64,000 nucleotides of DNA, taken from Cordylochernes scorpioides. Taxonomy: Eukaryota; Arthropoda; Arachnida; Pseudoscorpiones; Chernetidae. Positions 53,557 through 64,000 of this stretch are shown here, piece by piece; position 1 is the stretch's first letter, and every line of letters starts with the position of its first letter. The stretch spans positions 16,344,684 to 16,408,683 of the forward strand of contig CP092870.1 in the NCBI GenBank assembly GCA_030710605.1. Direction: 5' to 3'. The translations under genes and the position numbers were made by a program. Below the pieces are notes generated by a model, which had not been told where the DNA came from, did no database searches, and saw only the letters and a program-made list of their open reading frames with translations.

Positions 53557-53779
53557 TGATACGTGCTGTAAATATCTCAAAATTATTATTCTCATATTTA
53601 ACTTTTCATAGAACTTTATTTCAATAATCATCATCACTTAACATTGTTTACACGAGGACTTTGTAAAAATGGCAGACGTTGGTTAAAAATAAAAAACTAA
53701 CGAGACATACATTCTTGATTATTTATTTCCTTTACATTAAAAATAGCTAAAAAAGAAAAACTTACATGCATCCGCAACA
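53557..53779 (+). repeat. 5' LTR of Ty3/gypsy element
   Basis: 223 bp, TGATACGTGCTGTAAATATC ... CATCCGCAACA. Confidence 0.93.
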
Positions 53780-53783
53780 TACT

Positions 53784-53800
53784 TGGCGCAGTCGAAAAGG
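53784..53800 (+). promoter_or_regulatory. Primer binding site
   Basis: TGGCGCAGTCGAAAAGG, four bases after the 5' LTR; TGG pairs with the CCA end of a tRNA primer. I did not assign which tRNA. Confidence 0.6.
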
Positions 53801-53892
53801 ATACGAAAGAAAATTAAAAAGGTAAATTTTTAATCAAAAGATTATATATTTCAAATTTAAATAACTCATTTAGAAACATCTTTATTTTTATA

Positions 53893-56800
53893 ATGGCAAA
53901 TATACATAGATTTGAAAAATATTCTGGCAGTAAGAATAATATAAAAATTGAAAGTTGGATTAAGTTGTATGAAGTAGAAAATTTAAAAGCAAACGATGAA
54001 GAAAAAATACACAATCTTATCTACTATTTAGCAGATGAAGCCTTAGAATTTTTTGCTGATGAAATTCTTACAAATGCACATATAAAAAAATGGGAAACTG
54101 TAAAAGATAAACTCATTGCCAGATTAAAGCCTTGCACATATAGTCCCATTGTATTAGCATCTAGCAGAAAGCTCCTTGCAAGTGAAACTGTGGAGACTTA
54201 TTTTAAAGAAAAAATGGACTTACTGAATCAAACATCCTTGAAAAAGGAAGAGAAAATACAGCTACTAACAGATGGGCTACCTTTGAATTGGAGGGATGTG
54301 TTTGCAGCAGCACAACCTGCAGATCCAACCAAATGGATACAAGTTGCACTTTCTGTTGAGCATAACAAGCAACAAAGTAAGCTAAGAAATTTGTTTAAAC
54401 CCAAAGTATGCACTCTATCTCAACAGGAAAGATCAGCTTCAAATTGCCCATTTTTCTGCCCAATTTGCATGAAGAAAAGAATTAAAGTGAAACATTGGTT
54501 GAATGAATGTCCTGATTATGACCCAAATTATAAAACAGAAAGATCATCTAAAAATACACAACCAAAACAATTCATTACAACAGTCACTGAATCAACCACA
54601 AGTAATGAAACAAACAAAGTAACTTGCTTATCAACTAACAATCCTCCTAATAAATTGATAGACTTTAAAATTTTTGTCAACAAACATCCTTTACAAGCCT
54701 TCATGGACACAGGTGCTACCATATCTTTAATAAGTCAAAATTTAATAAAAAGTTTGAATTTACATCCTTTAATAGATTCTCCCATGCAAATTCAACAAGC
54801 TAACTCATTAACCAAAACTTTGGGATATGTTCATGTAAATTTGCAAATTCATAATAAAACTAGAAAGGTCAAACTTCATGTAATGCCTAATTTAAAATTC
54901 CAGCTACTCATTGGCTTGGATATTGCAGAAGACTTTGAACTTATTGTTGACACTAAAGATAAAACAGTCTACACTAAGCAATCAGCAGAAATGGCACTTG
55001 TTTGCACAACCTTTAATCATTTGCAAAAACCTAACCAGGATGAATTGAATACATTATTACAGCAAAATGAGCAAATTTTCAGTCAACATCAAACAGATAT
55101 AGGAAGAATCTCCATTCAGCACAATATAGTCACCAAAGAACATTTGCCTATAAGTTTAAGACCATATAGAAGACCCATCTCTGAATATGAGAAAATTTCC
55201 GAACAAGTCAAAGAAATGATTAAGAAAGGATTAATTAAAGAGTCATCCTCCCCATGGTCTTTTCCAGTTGTTTTAGTGCAAAAAAAAGATGGGACCAATA
55301 GACTTTGTGTAGACTACAGGGAACTCAATAAAATTACAATTGATGATAAACAACCCTTACCACTTTTGCAAGATATTTTTGATAGACTTCATGGAGCAAA
55401 GTATTTCACAACACTAGATGTGGCTTGGGGATACTGGCATGTTCAAATGCATCCTGAGTCAGTTCCCAAAACAGCCTTTGTCACCAATGATGGACATTAT
55501 GAATTTTTGGTTATGCCCTTTGGACTCAAAAATGCAGCATCAACATTTCACAAAATCATCCAGCAAGTGATAGGAACTCTTTTATGGAAAGGAGTATGTG
55601 TTTTCCAAGATGATATCATCATTTATTCCTCATCCTTTTCCCAGCATATGAACCTGATAAAGCAGGTATTTGAAAAATTGCTTGAATACAACATCAAGCT
55701 TAAGTTCAACAAATGCTCATTTGCACAGTCAGAGGTCAAATACTTAGGCCATATCATTGGTCACAATAAAGTAAATCCTGATCCTGATAAAATCAAAGCT
55801 GTTCAAGACTTTCCGCAACCAACAACAGTTAAAGGAATCAGAAGATTCATTGGCTTGGCAAATTTCTACCGGAAATTCATTCCAAGATTTGCAGAGATTG
55901 CCACCCCTCTTACAAACCTGACACAGAAAAATAAATTATTCTCGTGGACACCTCAAGTTGATAAATCCTTTATAGAATTAAAAGCAGCTTTAACATCAGA
56001 ACCAATTCTTACCACTTACAACCCAGAAGTACCTTGCAAACTATATACAGACGCATCAGCAATTGGAATAGCAGGAATACTAAGTCAAGAAATTGATTCA
56101 ACAGAACATGTAATATCATACTATTCCAAAAAGCTTCTTAAACACCAACAGAACTACTCAGCTTATGAACTGGAATGCTATGCTGTCATCCAAGCAATAG
56201 ATTATTTTGAGGTGTATCTGGAAAACAAGCCCTTCCAAGTTATTACGGATCACTCAGCCTTACAGTGGCTACTCAATCTCAAAAATCCAAAATCTAAATT
56301 TTTCAGGTGGCTAGTCAATTTATCAACTAAAACCTTTACAATCACACACAGATCTGGAAACAAACTGACTCATGTAGATGCATTATCAAGAGCCCCAGTA
56401 CTAAATGTTTCCATTTTCGAGCTACAACAACATCAAAGACAGGCAGATCTCAGCTTCATTGAAGACCCTCAAGATCATCAAAACACAGTGATGGTCAAGA
56501 AGAGAGGACTACTCAGGGCTGTGGTGCCTGCTTCTTTTAAAGAACATGTTCTGAAGGAATATCATGATAACATGAGTCACCCATCCATGAACAAGACAGT
56601 CAAATTAATAGTTCCTTTATTTTGGTGGTCAGACATGGTACAGGAAATTAAATCTTATGTGAGATCATGCAAGACATGTCAACTGACTAAATCATCTAAC
56701 CAACCAACTCTAGGACAACTAATAATTCCAGACACAGAATTACAACCAGCTCAAGTAATAAGTGCAGATACAATAGTTATGGGAACATCAGCTGAAAAGA

Positions 56801-57567
56801 CAAAGCACAAGTACATCCAAGTGTTCATTGATCATCTTACAAGATATGTTTGGGCATTTCCCACTATCAAAAACACAGCTCAAGCAACGCTACAATGTTT
56901 CAACAGAATCCTTCAAGTCTCGCTACCCATAAAACATATTATCACTGACAATGGAAAGAACTTTAATTCCAAGGAATTCAAAAGGTGTTTGAAAGTTCAT
57001 AACATCAAACAAACTTTCACCACACCATACCACCCCCAGAGTAATGGAATGTGCGAAAAGGTTAACGGAACAATCATGACCAAATTAAGAACGGCCTTGC
57101 TTGATAAACCGAAAGTGAAATGGAGCACACTTTTGCCCAAGGTCATTACTGACTACAACAACACCCCTCATGACGTAACAGGTTTTCCGCCATCTTTTCT
57201 ACTTTTTGGTTACAATGTGCAGCCACAATTTGCTGATAACCCCTCAACCTCGGTAGAAGATGCTAGAAAACTGGCTATAAAAAGAACTCAACATCATCGT
57301 GATATTTCCAAAAGAAGACATGATTCAAGGCATCCCGACATTGAATTTAAAGTTGGAGATCTCGTTCTTAAAAGAATTCCCTACAATGATCCGAGGCTAA
57401 TTAAAACAGCTCCCAAATACGAAGGACCATTCCAAGTTTTGAGAAGATTGTCTAAAGTGACTTACGAACTCTCTACAACGGATCAAGACAACCCACCAAG
57501 AAATCCCACAGGAGATCCTATAAAGGCTCACATCTCTCAATTAAAGTCATTTATTCTCCGTGAATAA
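53893..57567 (+). CDS. Ty3/gypsy Gag-Pol polyprotein, intact
   Basis: 1224 residues in one frame. Gag 1-210 ending in a zinc-like C189-x2-C192 ... H201-x4-C206; aspartic protease with D272-T-G-A; RT at about 450-620 with SSPWSFPVVLVQKKDG, TTLDVAWGYW (catalytic Asp) and FQDD at 571-574 in place of the usual YxDD; RNase H at about 715-830 (LYTDASAIGIAGIL, ITDHSALQWL); integrase zinc (HVLKEYHDNMSHPS; CKTCQ), core D in ISADTIV, D in ITDNGKNF and E in CEKVNG with 35 residues between the last two; C-terminal chromatin-binding-type tail. No Gag/Pol frameshift or stop. Confidence 0.95.
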   Translation: MANIHRFEKYSGSKNNIKIESWIKLYEVENLKANDEEKIHNLIYYLADEALEFFADEILTNAHIKKWETVKDKLIARLKPCTYSPIVLASSRKLLASETVETYFKEKMDLLNQTSLKKEEKIQLLTDGLPLNWRDVFAAAQPADPTKWIQVALSVEHNKQQSKLRNLFKPKVCTLSQQERSASNCPFFCPICMKKRIKVKHWLNECPDYDPNYKTERSSKNTQPKQFITTVTESTTSNETNKVTCLSTNNPPNKLIDFKIFVNKHPLQAFMDTGATISLISQNLIKSLNLHPLIDSPMQIQQANSLTKTLGYVHVNLQIHNKTRKVKLHVMPNLKFQLLIGLDIAEDFELIVDTKDKTVYTKQSAEMALVCTTFNHLQKPNQDELNTLLQQNEQIFSQHQTDIGRISIQHNIVTKEHLPISLRPYRRPISEYEKISEQVKEMIKKGLIKESSSPWSFPVVLVQKKDGTNRLCVDYRELNKITIDDKQPLPLLQDIFDRLHGAKYFTTLDVAWGYWHVQMHPESVPKTAFVTNDGHYEFLVMPFGLKNAASTFHKIIQQVIGTLLWKGVCVFQDDIIIYSSSFSQHMNLIKQVFEKLLEYNIKLKFNKCSFAQSEVKYLGHIIGHNKVNPDPDKIKAVQDFPQPTTVKGIRRFIGLANFYRKFIPRFAEIATPLTNLTQKNKLFSWTPQVDKSFIELKAALTSEPILTTYNPEVPCKLYTDASAIGIAGILSQEIDSTEHVISYYSKKLLKHQQNYSAYELECYAVIQAIDYFEVYLENKPFQVITDHSALQWLLNLKNPKSKFFRWLVNLSTKTFTITHRSGNKLTHVDALSRAPVLNVSIFELQQHQRQADLSFIEDPQDHQNTVMVKKRGLLRAVVPASFKEHVLKEYHDNMSHPSMNKTVKLIVPLFWWSDMVQEIKSYVRSCKTCQLTKSSNQPTLGQLIIPDTELQPAQVISADTIVMGTSAEKTKHKYIQVFIDHLTRYVWAFPTIKNTAQATLQCFNRILQVSLPIKHIITDNGKNFNSKEFKRCLKVHNIKQTFTTPYHPQSNGMCEKVNGTIMTKLRTALLDKPKVKWSTLLPKVITDYNNTPHDVTGFPPSFLLFGYNVQPQFADNPSTSVEDARKLAIKRTQHHRDISKRRHDSRHPDIEFKVGDLVLKRIPYNDPRLIKTAPKYEGPFQVLRRLSKVTYELSTTDQDNPPRNPTGDPIKAHISQLKSFILRE

Positions 57568-57574
57568 ATGCATC

Positions 57575-57588
57575 AAAGCGGGGGTAAA
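57575..57588 (+). promoter_or_regulatory. Polypurine tract
   Basis: AAAGCGGGGGTAAA immediately before the 3' LTR; primes plus-strand DNA synthesis. Confidence 0.65.
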
Positions 57589-57812
57589 TGATACGTGCTG
57601 TAAATATCTCAAAATTATTATTCTCATATTTAACTTTTCATAGAACTTTATTCCAATAATCATCATCACTTAGCATTGTTTACACGAGGACTTTGTAAAA
57701 ATGGCAGACGTTGGTTAAAAATAAAAAAACTAACGAGACATACATTCTTGATTATTTATTTCCTTTACATTAAAAATAGCTAAAAAAGAAAAACTTACAT
57801 ACATCCGCAACA
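57589..57812 (+). repeat. 3' LTR of Ty3/gypsy element
   Basis: 224 bp, same start and end as the 5' LTR; differs by T/C, A/G, one extra A and G/A. Confidence 0.93.
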
Positions 57813-58231
57813 ATATATTGGCTTTACACAAAGAAATATATGTATTTCTCTTCCTCGCTTTCGGACACAACAGGAGCAAAACACAGAAAAATGAGAAATC
57901 AAGCAATGCATCGCTAATGTAATAACCAAACGCAATGCCTAGCTATGCCCAAAAGCACTATAAGGTCCATGGGCTGGAGATATCTGAACAGAGCGACAAT
58001 TCCAAGCTCCCGTGTTCCTGACAAGCTGGTAGACATCCCTGTTGCTGGAGTCTGTAGTGCAGGGGGGGCATTCTGAAGACAATTCCTTCCAAGTGGCACA
58101 TATTTTATGTATTAGTTCAGAGAGTCGTGACATATGTTCCAAATGAAGGATTATAAAAATCAAAACCTCGCACACACAAAGTCTCCAAGGTTAAAAAACT
58201 CTGTGAGTCGAGAGCCCCTGAAGAGTGGTAC

Positions 58232-58334
58232 CTGTTCGCTGGTCTCGCCCGGTGGCTTCTTCCAGCCGCCGTCGACGTAAACGTAGGAGGAGAACGGCTC
58301 GAACTTGGCTTTGTACTCCGTCTTCTTCAGGACC
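58232..58334 (-). CDS. MDM1: MDM1-like gene, TEYKAKF exon
   Basis: 103 bp. One base completes Arg from the upstream exon, then VLKKTEYKAKFEPFSSYVYV and DGGWKKPPGETSEQ, ending in phase 0. (S/T)-E-Y-x-x-(K/N)-F followed by P-x-x-Y-x-Y-x-x-G-x-W is the repeat hallmark of MDM1 proteins. Acceptor CTCTCCTGCAG, donor GTACCA. This is the strongest single MDM1 identifier in the window. Confidence 0.82.
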
Positions 58335-58387
58335 CTGCAGGAGAGACACAGAGTGGCGGTGGTCGCGAGCCGAGGGTCGAGTCTTAC

Positions 58388-58484
58388 CTGGGCTCTCCCT
58401 CGGCGGCCGGGGCGTGCGTCTCCTTCAGGCGCAGGGTACGGGGCTCCGCGGGCCGCAACCGGACTGCCGCCACACCTCTGTTGG
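58388..58484 (-). CDS. MDM1: MDM1-like gene, first exon in window
   Basis: 97 bp ending AG before GTAAGA, separated from the next exon by only 53 bases. In the frame fixed by that junction it reads NRGVAAVRLRPAEPRTLRLK then ETHAPAAEGEP. The 5' boundary (CCCGAAG) is a weak acceptor and may be wrong. Earlier MDM1 exons must lie beyond the right end of the window. Confidence 0.5.
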
Positions 58485-58559
58485 CTTCGGGAAGTCACGT
58501 GTTAATGGAGGGATTATTGCTTAGATTCTATCTACCCACATATTTATTTAATATTCACC

Positions 58560-58800
58560 GTTTTTATTTATTACTAACATTTGCTGGATATTTGATGCGC
58601 GGATCAGCAGGAGAGACATTGCTGACAGTGTTGGAGGGAAAGCTCCGGGGGAAGAGATCGAGTGGAAGGAGACGACAGGGATACACAGACGATCTAAAAC
58701 AATGGACTGGACGACACGAGGAGATGAAGAGGATGGCGGAGGAAGTATGGAGAGACCATGTGGCCCACCCTAAGTAGAGGAAGGCATTGAAGGAGGATGA
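58560..58800 (+). pseudogene. LINE ORF2 C-terminal relic (RTE/L2-type)
   Basis: Encodes LRGSAGETLLTVLEGKLRGK then RSSGRRRQGYTDDLKQWTGR and VWRDHVAHPK before a stop. The G-K-x-x-G-(K/R)-R-x-x-G-R-x-R ... W...W-R-x-x-V pattern is the usual C-terminal end of RTE/L2-like LINE ORF2. 5' truncated. Confidence 0.65.
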
Positions 58801-60308
58801 GATAAATACTTAGATACAATGCTATATAACATAAATTTGCGGCAAGATGACATTCATGTACCAAAGGTGGCATCCTCCCGCAACTTATGTTGTAACTTGG
58901 CCTGGAAATCTGCCTTGCCACGTCACCAGCTTAAATACATCTTAAACAAATACGACCGATTTGATGAGGGTCAAAGCCCGATACCGTGGCATGCAGGTTG
59001 GCTTTTGTCTGAATTTGCCTACACTGGTGTTGTGGCTTATTCGTTATCATAACTTTATGCACTTCTTTATTGCATATTTACAGAGAGAATAGCTAATTTT
59101 GGAACATATATAATGTCCTATATATTATAATTACCTGAACAGAGAGTTTATACTATGTCAGTTTTGTACTTCGAGATTGCTTCAGTAGCTCATGTATTCT
59201 CAGCCCGTCATTTGAAAGTATGTAAAACTTTCTTTTGTAACAGAATATATTTGGACACTCTGCCTATTATCATACTCTTAGTTAGAAACCATGATGTTTA
59301 CTCAACTTCAATTACTGTCTGTAGATAAACTCAGTAAATAATCACTAAGTAGTATATATAAAGAGCAACTGCTCATTTTTATCTTTCAGCTCACAAGTGT
59401 CGACGAGGATAATTTCAAGACTTTAAGGTGCCATTTTTTCTTCAACTAAAAGGCTTAGTCTTGATTTTTGTTTTGTTCACGTTACACGCACTGCGTTCTA
59501 ATAATCAAAAATCTAATTTAAAGTTTAATACACGATTTTTTTGTTATTTGTTCACTTCAAAACAAATGGACGCGAATCAATTCAAGGAATTCATGCTCGG
59601 TTTCCAAAATCAACAGCAGCAATTCCCTCAAACAATATTATCTACGCAGAAAATGTATTCGTCATCACAAAGGACCGATATTTCTATCCTGAGTCAGAAT
59701 ACTGTAAACTATGTTTTACTTCAAACTTTTGAAAAATTTGCTCCCGAAAAAGGAATCTTTCAAATTTTATCACCAGAGATTTGAAACATTTCTCGAACTG
59801 AAAAATCTAATTTTCAATAAAAAAGTATGCCCAAATTTTAAATTCAATAAGTGTATCCAATTGCAATATGTTAGCAGCTCTGGTTTCACCTAAAACACCC
59901 TATCAACTAACCTATGAGGAAATCATCAACGCTTTATATGTTCATTTGTGACCAAAGAAGAATGTATAGTTACACAACATCAATACTTTCAACTTATCAA
60001 TCTGGAAACCAAAGTATTTCCGACTTCTTTGCTAAACTTTAGACGCAATATAATGGATTGTGAACATGTCTCACTATGTGATTGCGAAGTATCGATTGCA
60101 GATATATTTTTGAATGCCCAATTTGTACTACGTTCGTGAACAAATATTACAAATAAATTTGATCATTTTCAACAAAATTACAAAATGAGCGCTAGCACTT
60201 GAAGCATCAAAAATCGATATAATCAGTAACTTTCCAAAAAAAAAAAGCTTCAATATATGTAATTCAAAGGGTGAGATCAATATAATATCAATGTTTCGCT
60301 CAAAGTTC

Positions 60309-60323
60309 GCGCGCGCGCGCGCG
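60309..60323. repeat. (CG)n simple repeat
   Basis: CGCGCGCGCGCGCGC, unusual in this CpG-poor region and able to form Z-DNA. Confidence 0.8.
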
Positions 60324-61073
60324 ATCGCAAAAACATGACATCGAATTATCAAGCAGACAAACATCTAGCAATAAGTAAAATTCAAGACCAAAATTGATTT
60401 TGAAAAACTCTGGTTAAAATATCTGTCTCCGCTGTTGGCGACCGAGATAATCATATTTCAAAATATTGAAGATCTTAGCATGAAACAATAAAATGTACCG
60501 CATGCAAGAAAACTGAACATATCAAAAAGGCATATCCAAACATTCCTGAGAGAAAAACTCGTTTAACAAGAAATTCAGCAAATAAAATATCACATGATGA
60601 TTTGGAATTATGAATATAATATGAATTTATGGCATAAATAAAATTTTTGACATATATCAAAATAAGCAAGATTGATCAAAAGTCCTTGCCAAATATTACG
60701 TCTATGTAAACATCGAAGGTAAAAAGGAAAAATTCGAAGTGGACTCTGGTGCAGGATTTATCTTTATGCCCCGTGATAGGTTCTCTCGACTTAACATTAC
60801 CACAGAATCGCTAGTTGATACACGGGGGATCATTGATTGGATGGGAAGGAGAGATTTCTCTAACAGCCATAACATAGCATTCATTTTAAACTTCTATATT
60901 ACATTTAGAATAAAGTTCAATTTTAGATAAGCATCCATTTTACCGGCTATATTTGGGGAGCTTATGGAAGGTTGGTTGAGTGCTTCAGAGAGGTCGCGTG
61001 TGTGAGAGATAAATTCAGTAATAAAATAAGCAAAGTGTGATCAAAAAGATAAGTAATTTATATTTAATGATAA

Positions 61074-61222
61074 AGCACAATTTGGATTATAGATTATAGC
61101 TACAAGAAAATAAGATCTAATTCAAATAAATTAATTGTGTGTGACGCTTCGGTAGCAACGTTGTTACTGAAACGTCACACACTATTCATTTATTGGGATT
61201 AGGTCTTATTTTCTTGTAGCTA
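61074..61222. mobile_element. Palindromic element (family P1) inside gypsy relic
   Basis: GCACAATTTGGATTATAGAT ... GGTAGCAACGTTGTTACTGAAACGTC ... TTATTTTCTTGTAGCTA. Complete copy inserted in the decayed gypsy. Confidence 0.7.
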
Positions 61223-62629
61223 GTTTATATTTATATGAAATAGGTGAAAAACAAGACATTTGTAATATGAATCATTTTATAATTTAAAGATTAAGACAAA
61301 AATCGTTTAATGGGCGAATAAGACAGTGGAATCTTAGGAGTAGTGAATAGCATATGCATGTGAGAAGAGAATAATTTTAGCACGATCTTTATTTCTTATT
61401 CTGGCATGACACGCGCTCCTGTCCATGACCAACCGGCACAACGCTATGTCTTTATACCTAGGAAATTTGTCTCGAAAGTGAGTCACATGTGTGATAATCA
61501 TACAACTAGTTGAAAAAAAAAAAGACTGCCAGGTTTAGAACCTGGAATCTACTGATTCGTAGTCAAAAACGCTAGCCACATTGCGCGTCATATCAAATTA
61601 AACTTTCAGGAAAAACATTCCTACTGGTCATTTCCTTGCACCTACGCTTAGAACTGCTAAAAGGCCTACATGATGCGTCTACAGCAGCCCATTTAGAATT
61701 ATCGCAGATCTGTGAGAGTGTTAGAAACAAAATAATTTTTGACAGGACTTCATAGATATACGAAAGTTTGTTGCACACCAGTGAAGAGTGCCAGAAAATA
61801 AGAAAAACCGCCCATATTACTTGAACAATTTCTTTCTGCATAACCTCTCCTTTTCAAAGAGTTTAAATGAAACTTCCTCGGAGATTTTCCTAAGCCTGAT
61901 AGCGGCAATAAGGGGATAGCAGTCTGTAAGGACTATTTAAGCCTAATAACTTTTACTAAGGCTTTGACCACAAGGGAAACAAAAGAAGTAACCAAATTCT
62001 TGATTGAATATATTGTTTTCAAACATGGAGACCCCCTAATAAATAATATAGGACGAGTATTTCAAACGGAGATGATAATAAAGCTTCTTAACCAGTGCTC
62101 TTCCATTGTTAGAACATAGCTTTCCTCCAAAAATTATCTAAAGGAGAGGCTGAAAAATACGAGGAAGACCAAACTGTCGACCACCACAGACCTACCACCT
62201 TCATAGGTTCCAAACAGCCACCCTCCTAGGAATGAGTATATTTACTCCTGAAGACCTACAGAACATTCCCAAGTACAAATTAACCAGGCGACATCTTATA
62301 AACTGGATGTCCACCATTAGACGTTAAGTCTAAAGACCAACCCGGCGACTTTAGTACGCTCCAGGAATCCGGGTTACATCAAGAGAGAGATGAAAATATA
62401 TTAGCGCTTATATTCTATCTGATAGCAGTATAATGTTCTAATAAACTTTCTCCAAAATAAATATTAATATGTTATCCTACCTTAGGTTACATTTACCCTC
62501 AACACGGCAGAGAAGGACACGACAGGCTCGCCCTATTTAAACAGGTGCATGGATATGAAGCTGATATAACTGTAGACACTCTAGTCCCAAATACAAATAA
62601 AGACCTCTAAGAGGAAAACAGTCAGAAGA

Positions 62630-64000
62630 TTGTAACAGGAATTAAAGAAGCTAGGCAAAAGACCCAATCGGAAACTTTGAAAACCCTAGAAATAAATATA
62701 AATAGATCAAGCACGAAGCAACAGATCACAATGATGATCCCGGCAGCATATCTTATTTCCATACCTAAACGAAAAGTCGGCCTCTCAGAAAAACTCAGTA
62801 ACTTCGGATCATACATGGTGACACGGGCACTATCCGACGAAGGACCCATCAGTCCGCCGGTAAAACAACCACGTGCTGAACGTGATACTGTACCAGGTGG
62901 AGCTGTCTAGGTAACTCGGCACAGTAAGATGATATTTGCTTAAAGAGACGGTACACAATGTCAGTGGATGTAACACACTCTCATATCACACTCTCTCTGG
63001 ATTAAATTAACTCGCTGCTTACTGTACCTGTTAATAGATCCTTATGGTAAATAGATTTGGCATTTATCAATAACTATTTGTCTTTTCGTCCTCCTACCGT
63101 GATAATATAACCATACTTAGAGAAACTATACTTGACATTCAATTGTTGATTACACTGGCCAATACCTTTTGTTGCTGGGGATTTTAGATTTGTTTCTTCG
63201 TGAATTATATAATCCAGAAATGTTATCCGTTTATCCCTATCAGCTTGATTTGGAGATAATATTCTACCTAGAATTAATGAGTCATCTAAAATGAGTGGTA
63301 ATTTCTTTAATAAATATTTTAATTGGATTTCGCTTCCATATTGATAAAAGATTGGCCTTCATTTTGGTTGATTGGCGATTAGGATTGACTTTGGACCACT
63401 GGATAGAAAAATGATTAAAGAAGATAAAACGTCTTCATCATATAAGATGGAAACATTCATTGACCTTGAAAATGGTAGGTGATAGAAAGAAAAGGTTTGT
63501 AGGTTTGGAATCGGCATACCCTAAACCCCTAGAACCGCCGTTACTTTGCCGGCCAGTTTTTTTGACCAGGGTTATTTCTGGTCACTTAAAAAATACATTT
63601 AAGATAACAATAGATATGAAAAAAATAATTTATAGCAAATTCCCTAAAAAAAACCCTGCAATGTTCATAAAGGTCACATCGAGAGATTTGATGGAGCCGA
63701 TCATTCTTACCTTAAATATAAAACAAGGGACGGGCGAGAGAGATGTTGGTGGCTATCAATCTCGCGGCAGAAGATCTCGTCAAGGACAGTGGCAGCAGAC
63801 GACCATCGCCGGAGACAGAAGAAGCCCTGGACGACCGCCAGATGCCCGGGTATCGAGCTGAGATTGGAGTCTTTGTCCTCCGAGATTACTCATCTTGGAA
63901 TTTCCATCTCTTCTGTTCCCTCTTATTGATTTAATATGGCAATAAGCACTCATCGTTCCCGGAGGTGGATACATTTCTCTCCTACGGGGAAATCCATGTT
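62630..64000. other. Right end: mostly unexplained
   Basis: A + strand ORF (62677-62910; MKTLEININRSSTKQQITMM...) and a GC-richer stretch with two overlapping + frames (63720-63870; e.g. AAEDLVKDSGSRRPSPETEE) have no recognised family or splice context. The rest is AT-rich with no feature I can support. Confidence 0.3.

Larger units (their letters stand above)
53557..57812 (+). mobile_element. Complete young Ty3/gypsy retrotransposon
   Basis: 4256 bp with TG...CA LTRs at both ends and a 4-bp target duplication ATAT (53553-53556 and 57813-57816). LTRs differ at about three substitutions and one indel, and the single ORF is intact, so insertion is recent. It sits in the intron between two MDM1-like exons, antisense to MDM1. 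Confidence 0.95.
59100..62620 (+). pseudogene. Highly decayed Ty3/gypsy element
   Basis: Possible LTR with TATATATAAAG (59353) upstream; gag pieces from 59561 (MDANQFKEFMLGFQNQQQQF; SFKFYHQRFETFLELKNL; CEHVSLCDCEVSIADIFLNA), zinc relic (ACKKTEHIKKAYP, 60508), protease relic (FEVDSGAGFIFMPRDRFS, 60737), and an integrase relic (VCKDYLSLITFTKALTTRET ... FKHGDPLINNIGRVFQTEMI) at about 61920-62100. Many stops and frame changes. No match to the two other gypsy copies in the window. Confidence 0.7.

Overview
The window is a piece of animal nuclear genome, most likely from an invertebrate with an AT-rich, heavily transposon-loaded genome. Evidence: spliced genes with GT-AG introns of many kilobases, polyadenylation signals, tRNA-derived SINEs, Tc1/mariner and Ty3/gypsy elements, and two recognisable animal genes. 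I could not narrow the phylum from the sequence alone. There is no sign of prokaryotic organisation, CRISPR or operons.

Host gene layout. The left half (985-30535, + strand) holds the last ten coding exons of an EEA1 (early endosome antigen 1) homologue: eight coiled-coil exons, then two exons that together make a complete FYVE zinc finger. All ten exons join in a single open frame (428 codons plus stop). The right half (58484 down to 31380, - strand) holds nine exons that I read as the C-terminal part of MDM1, a microtubule- and centriole-associated protein. Their phases also join without a break (333 codons plus stop). The two genes converge tail to tail near 30.56-31.38 kb. Three further exon-like pieces have no parent gene that I can identify: a terminal exon inside an EEA1 intron (9351-9527), a terminal exon with its own poly(A) signal (33133-33292), and an SH3-like internal exon (41667-41740).

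Mobile DNA. Almost all other structure is transposable or tandem DNA. (1) A nearly intact, GC-rich two-ORF non-LTR retrotransposon of Tx1-clade appearance (about 47282-52605) sits exactly inside an (AC)n microsatellite. (2) A complete young Ty3/gypsy element (53557-57812) has near-identical LTRs and one 1224-codon gag-pol ORF. (3) A decayed Ty3/gypsy element (about 43150-45840) is interrupted by a mariner (45842-47146). (4) A Tc1 element (22519-23965) is broken by one stop codon. (5) A Tc1/mariner-type element with about 200-bp inverted ends (34912-36175) is inserted inside a minisatellite. (6) A second, very decayed gypsy lies at about 59.4-62.2 kb. (7) There are several LINE 3' fragments, two SINE families, and several palindromic or MITE families, two of which carry hammerhead-ribozyme-like cores.

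Tandem repeats. One minisatellite (3226-5150) fills a whole EEA1 intron, another ends just before the first FYVE exon (24576-24940), a third follows exon 6 (8776-9310), and a 2.2-kb array (34828-38300) lies in the last large MDM1 intron. No undescribed defence-like or operon-like system was found. The most unusual signals are the microsatellite-embedded LINE, the ribozyme-like palindromes, the possible 29-nt MDM1 intron and the orphan exons.
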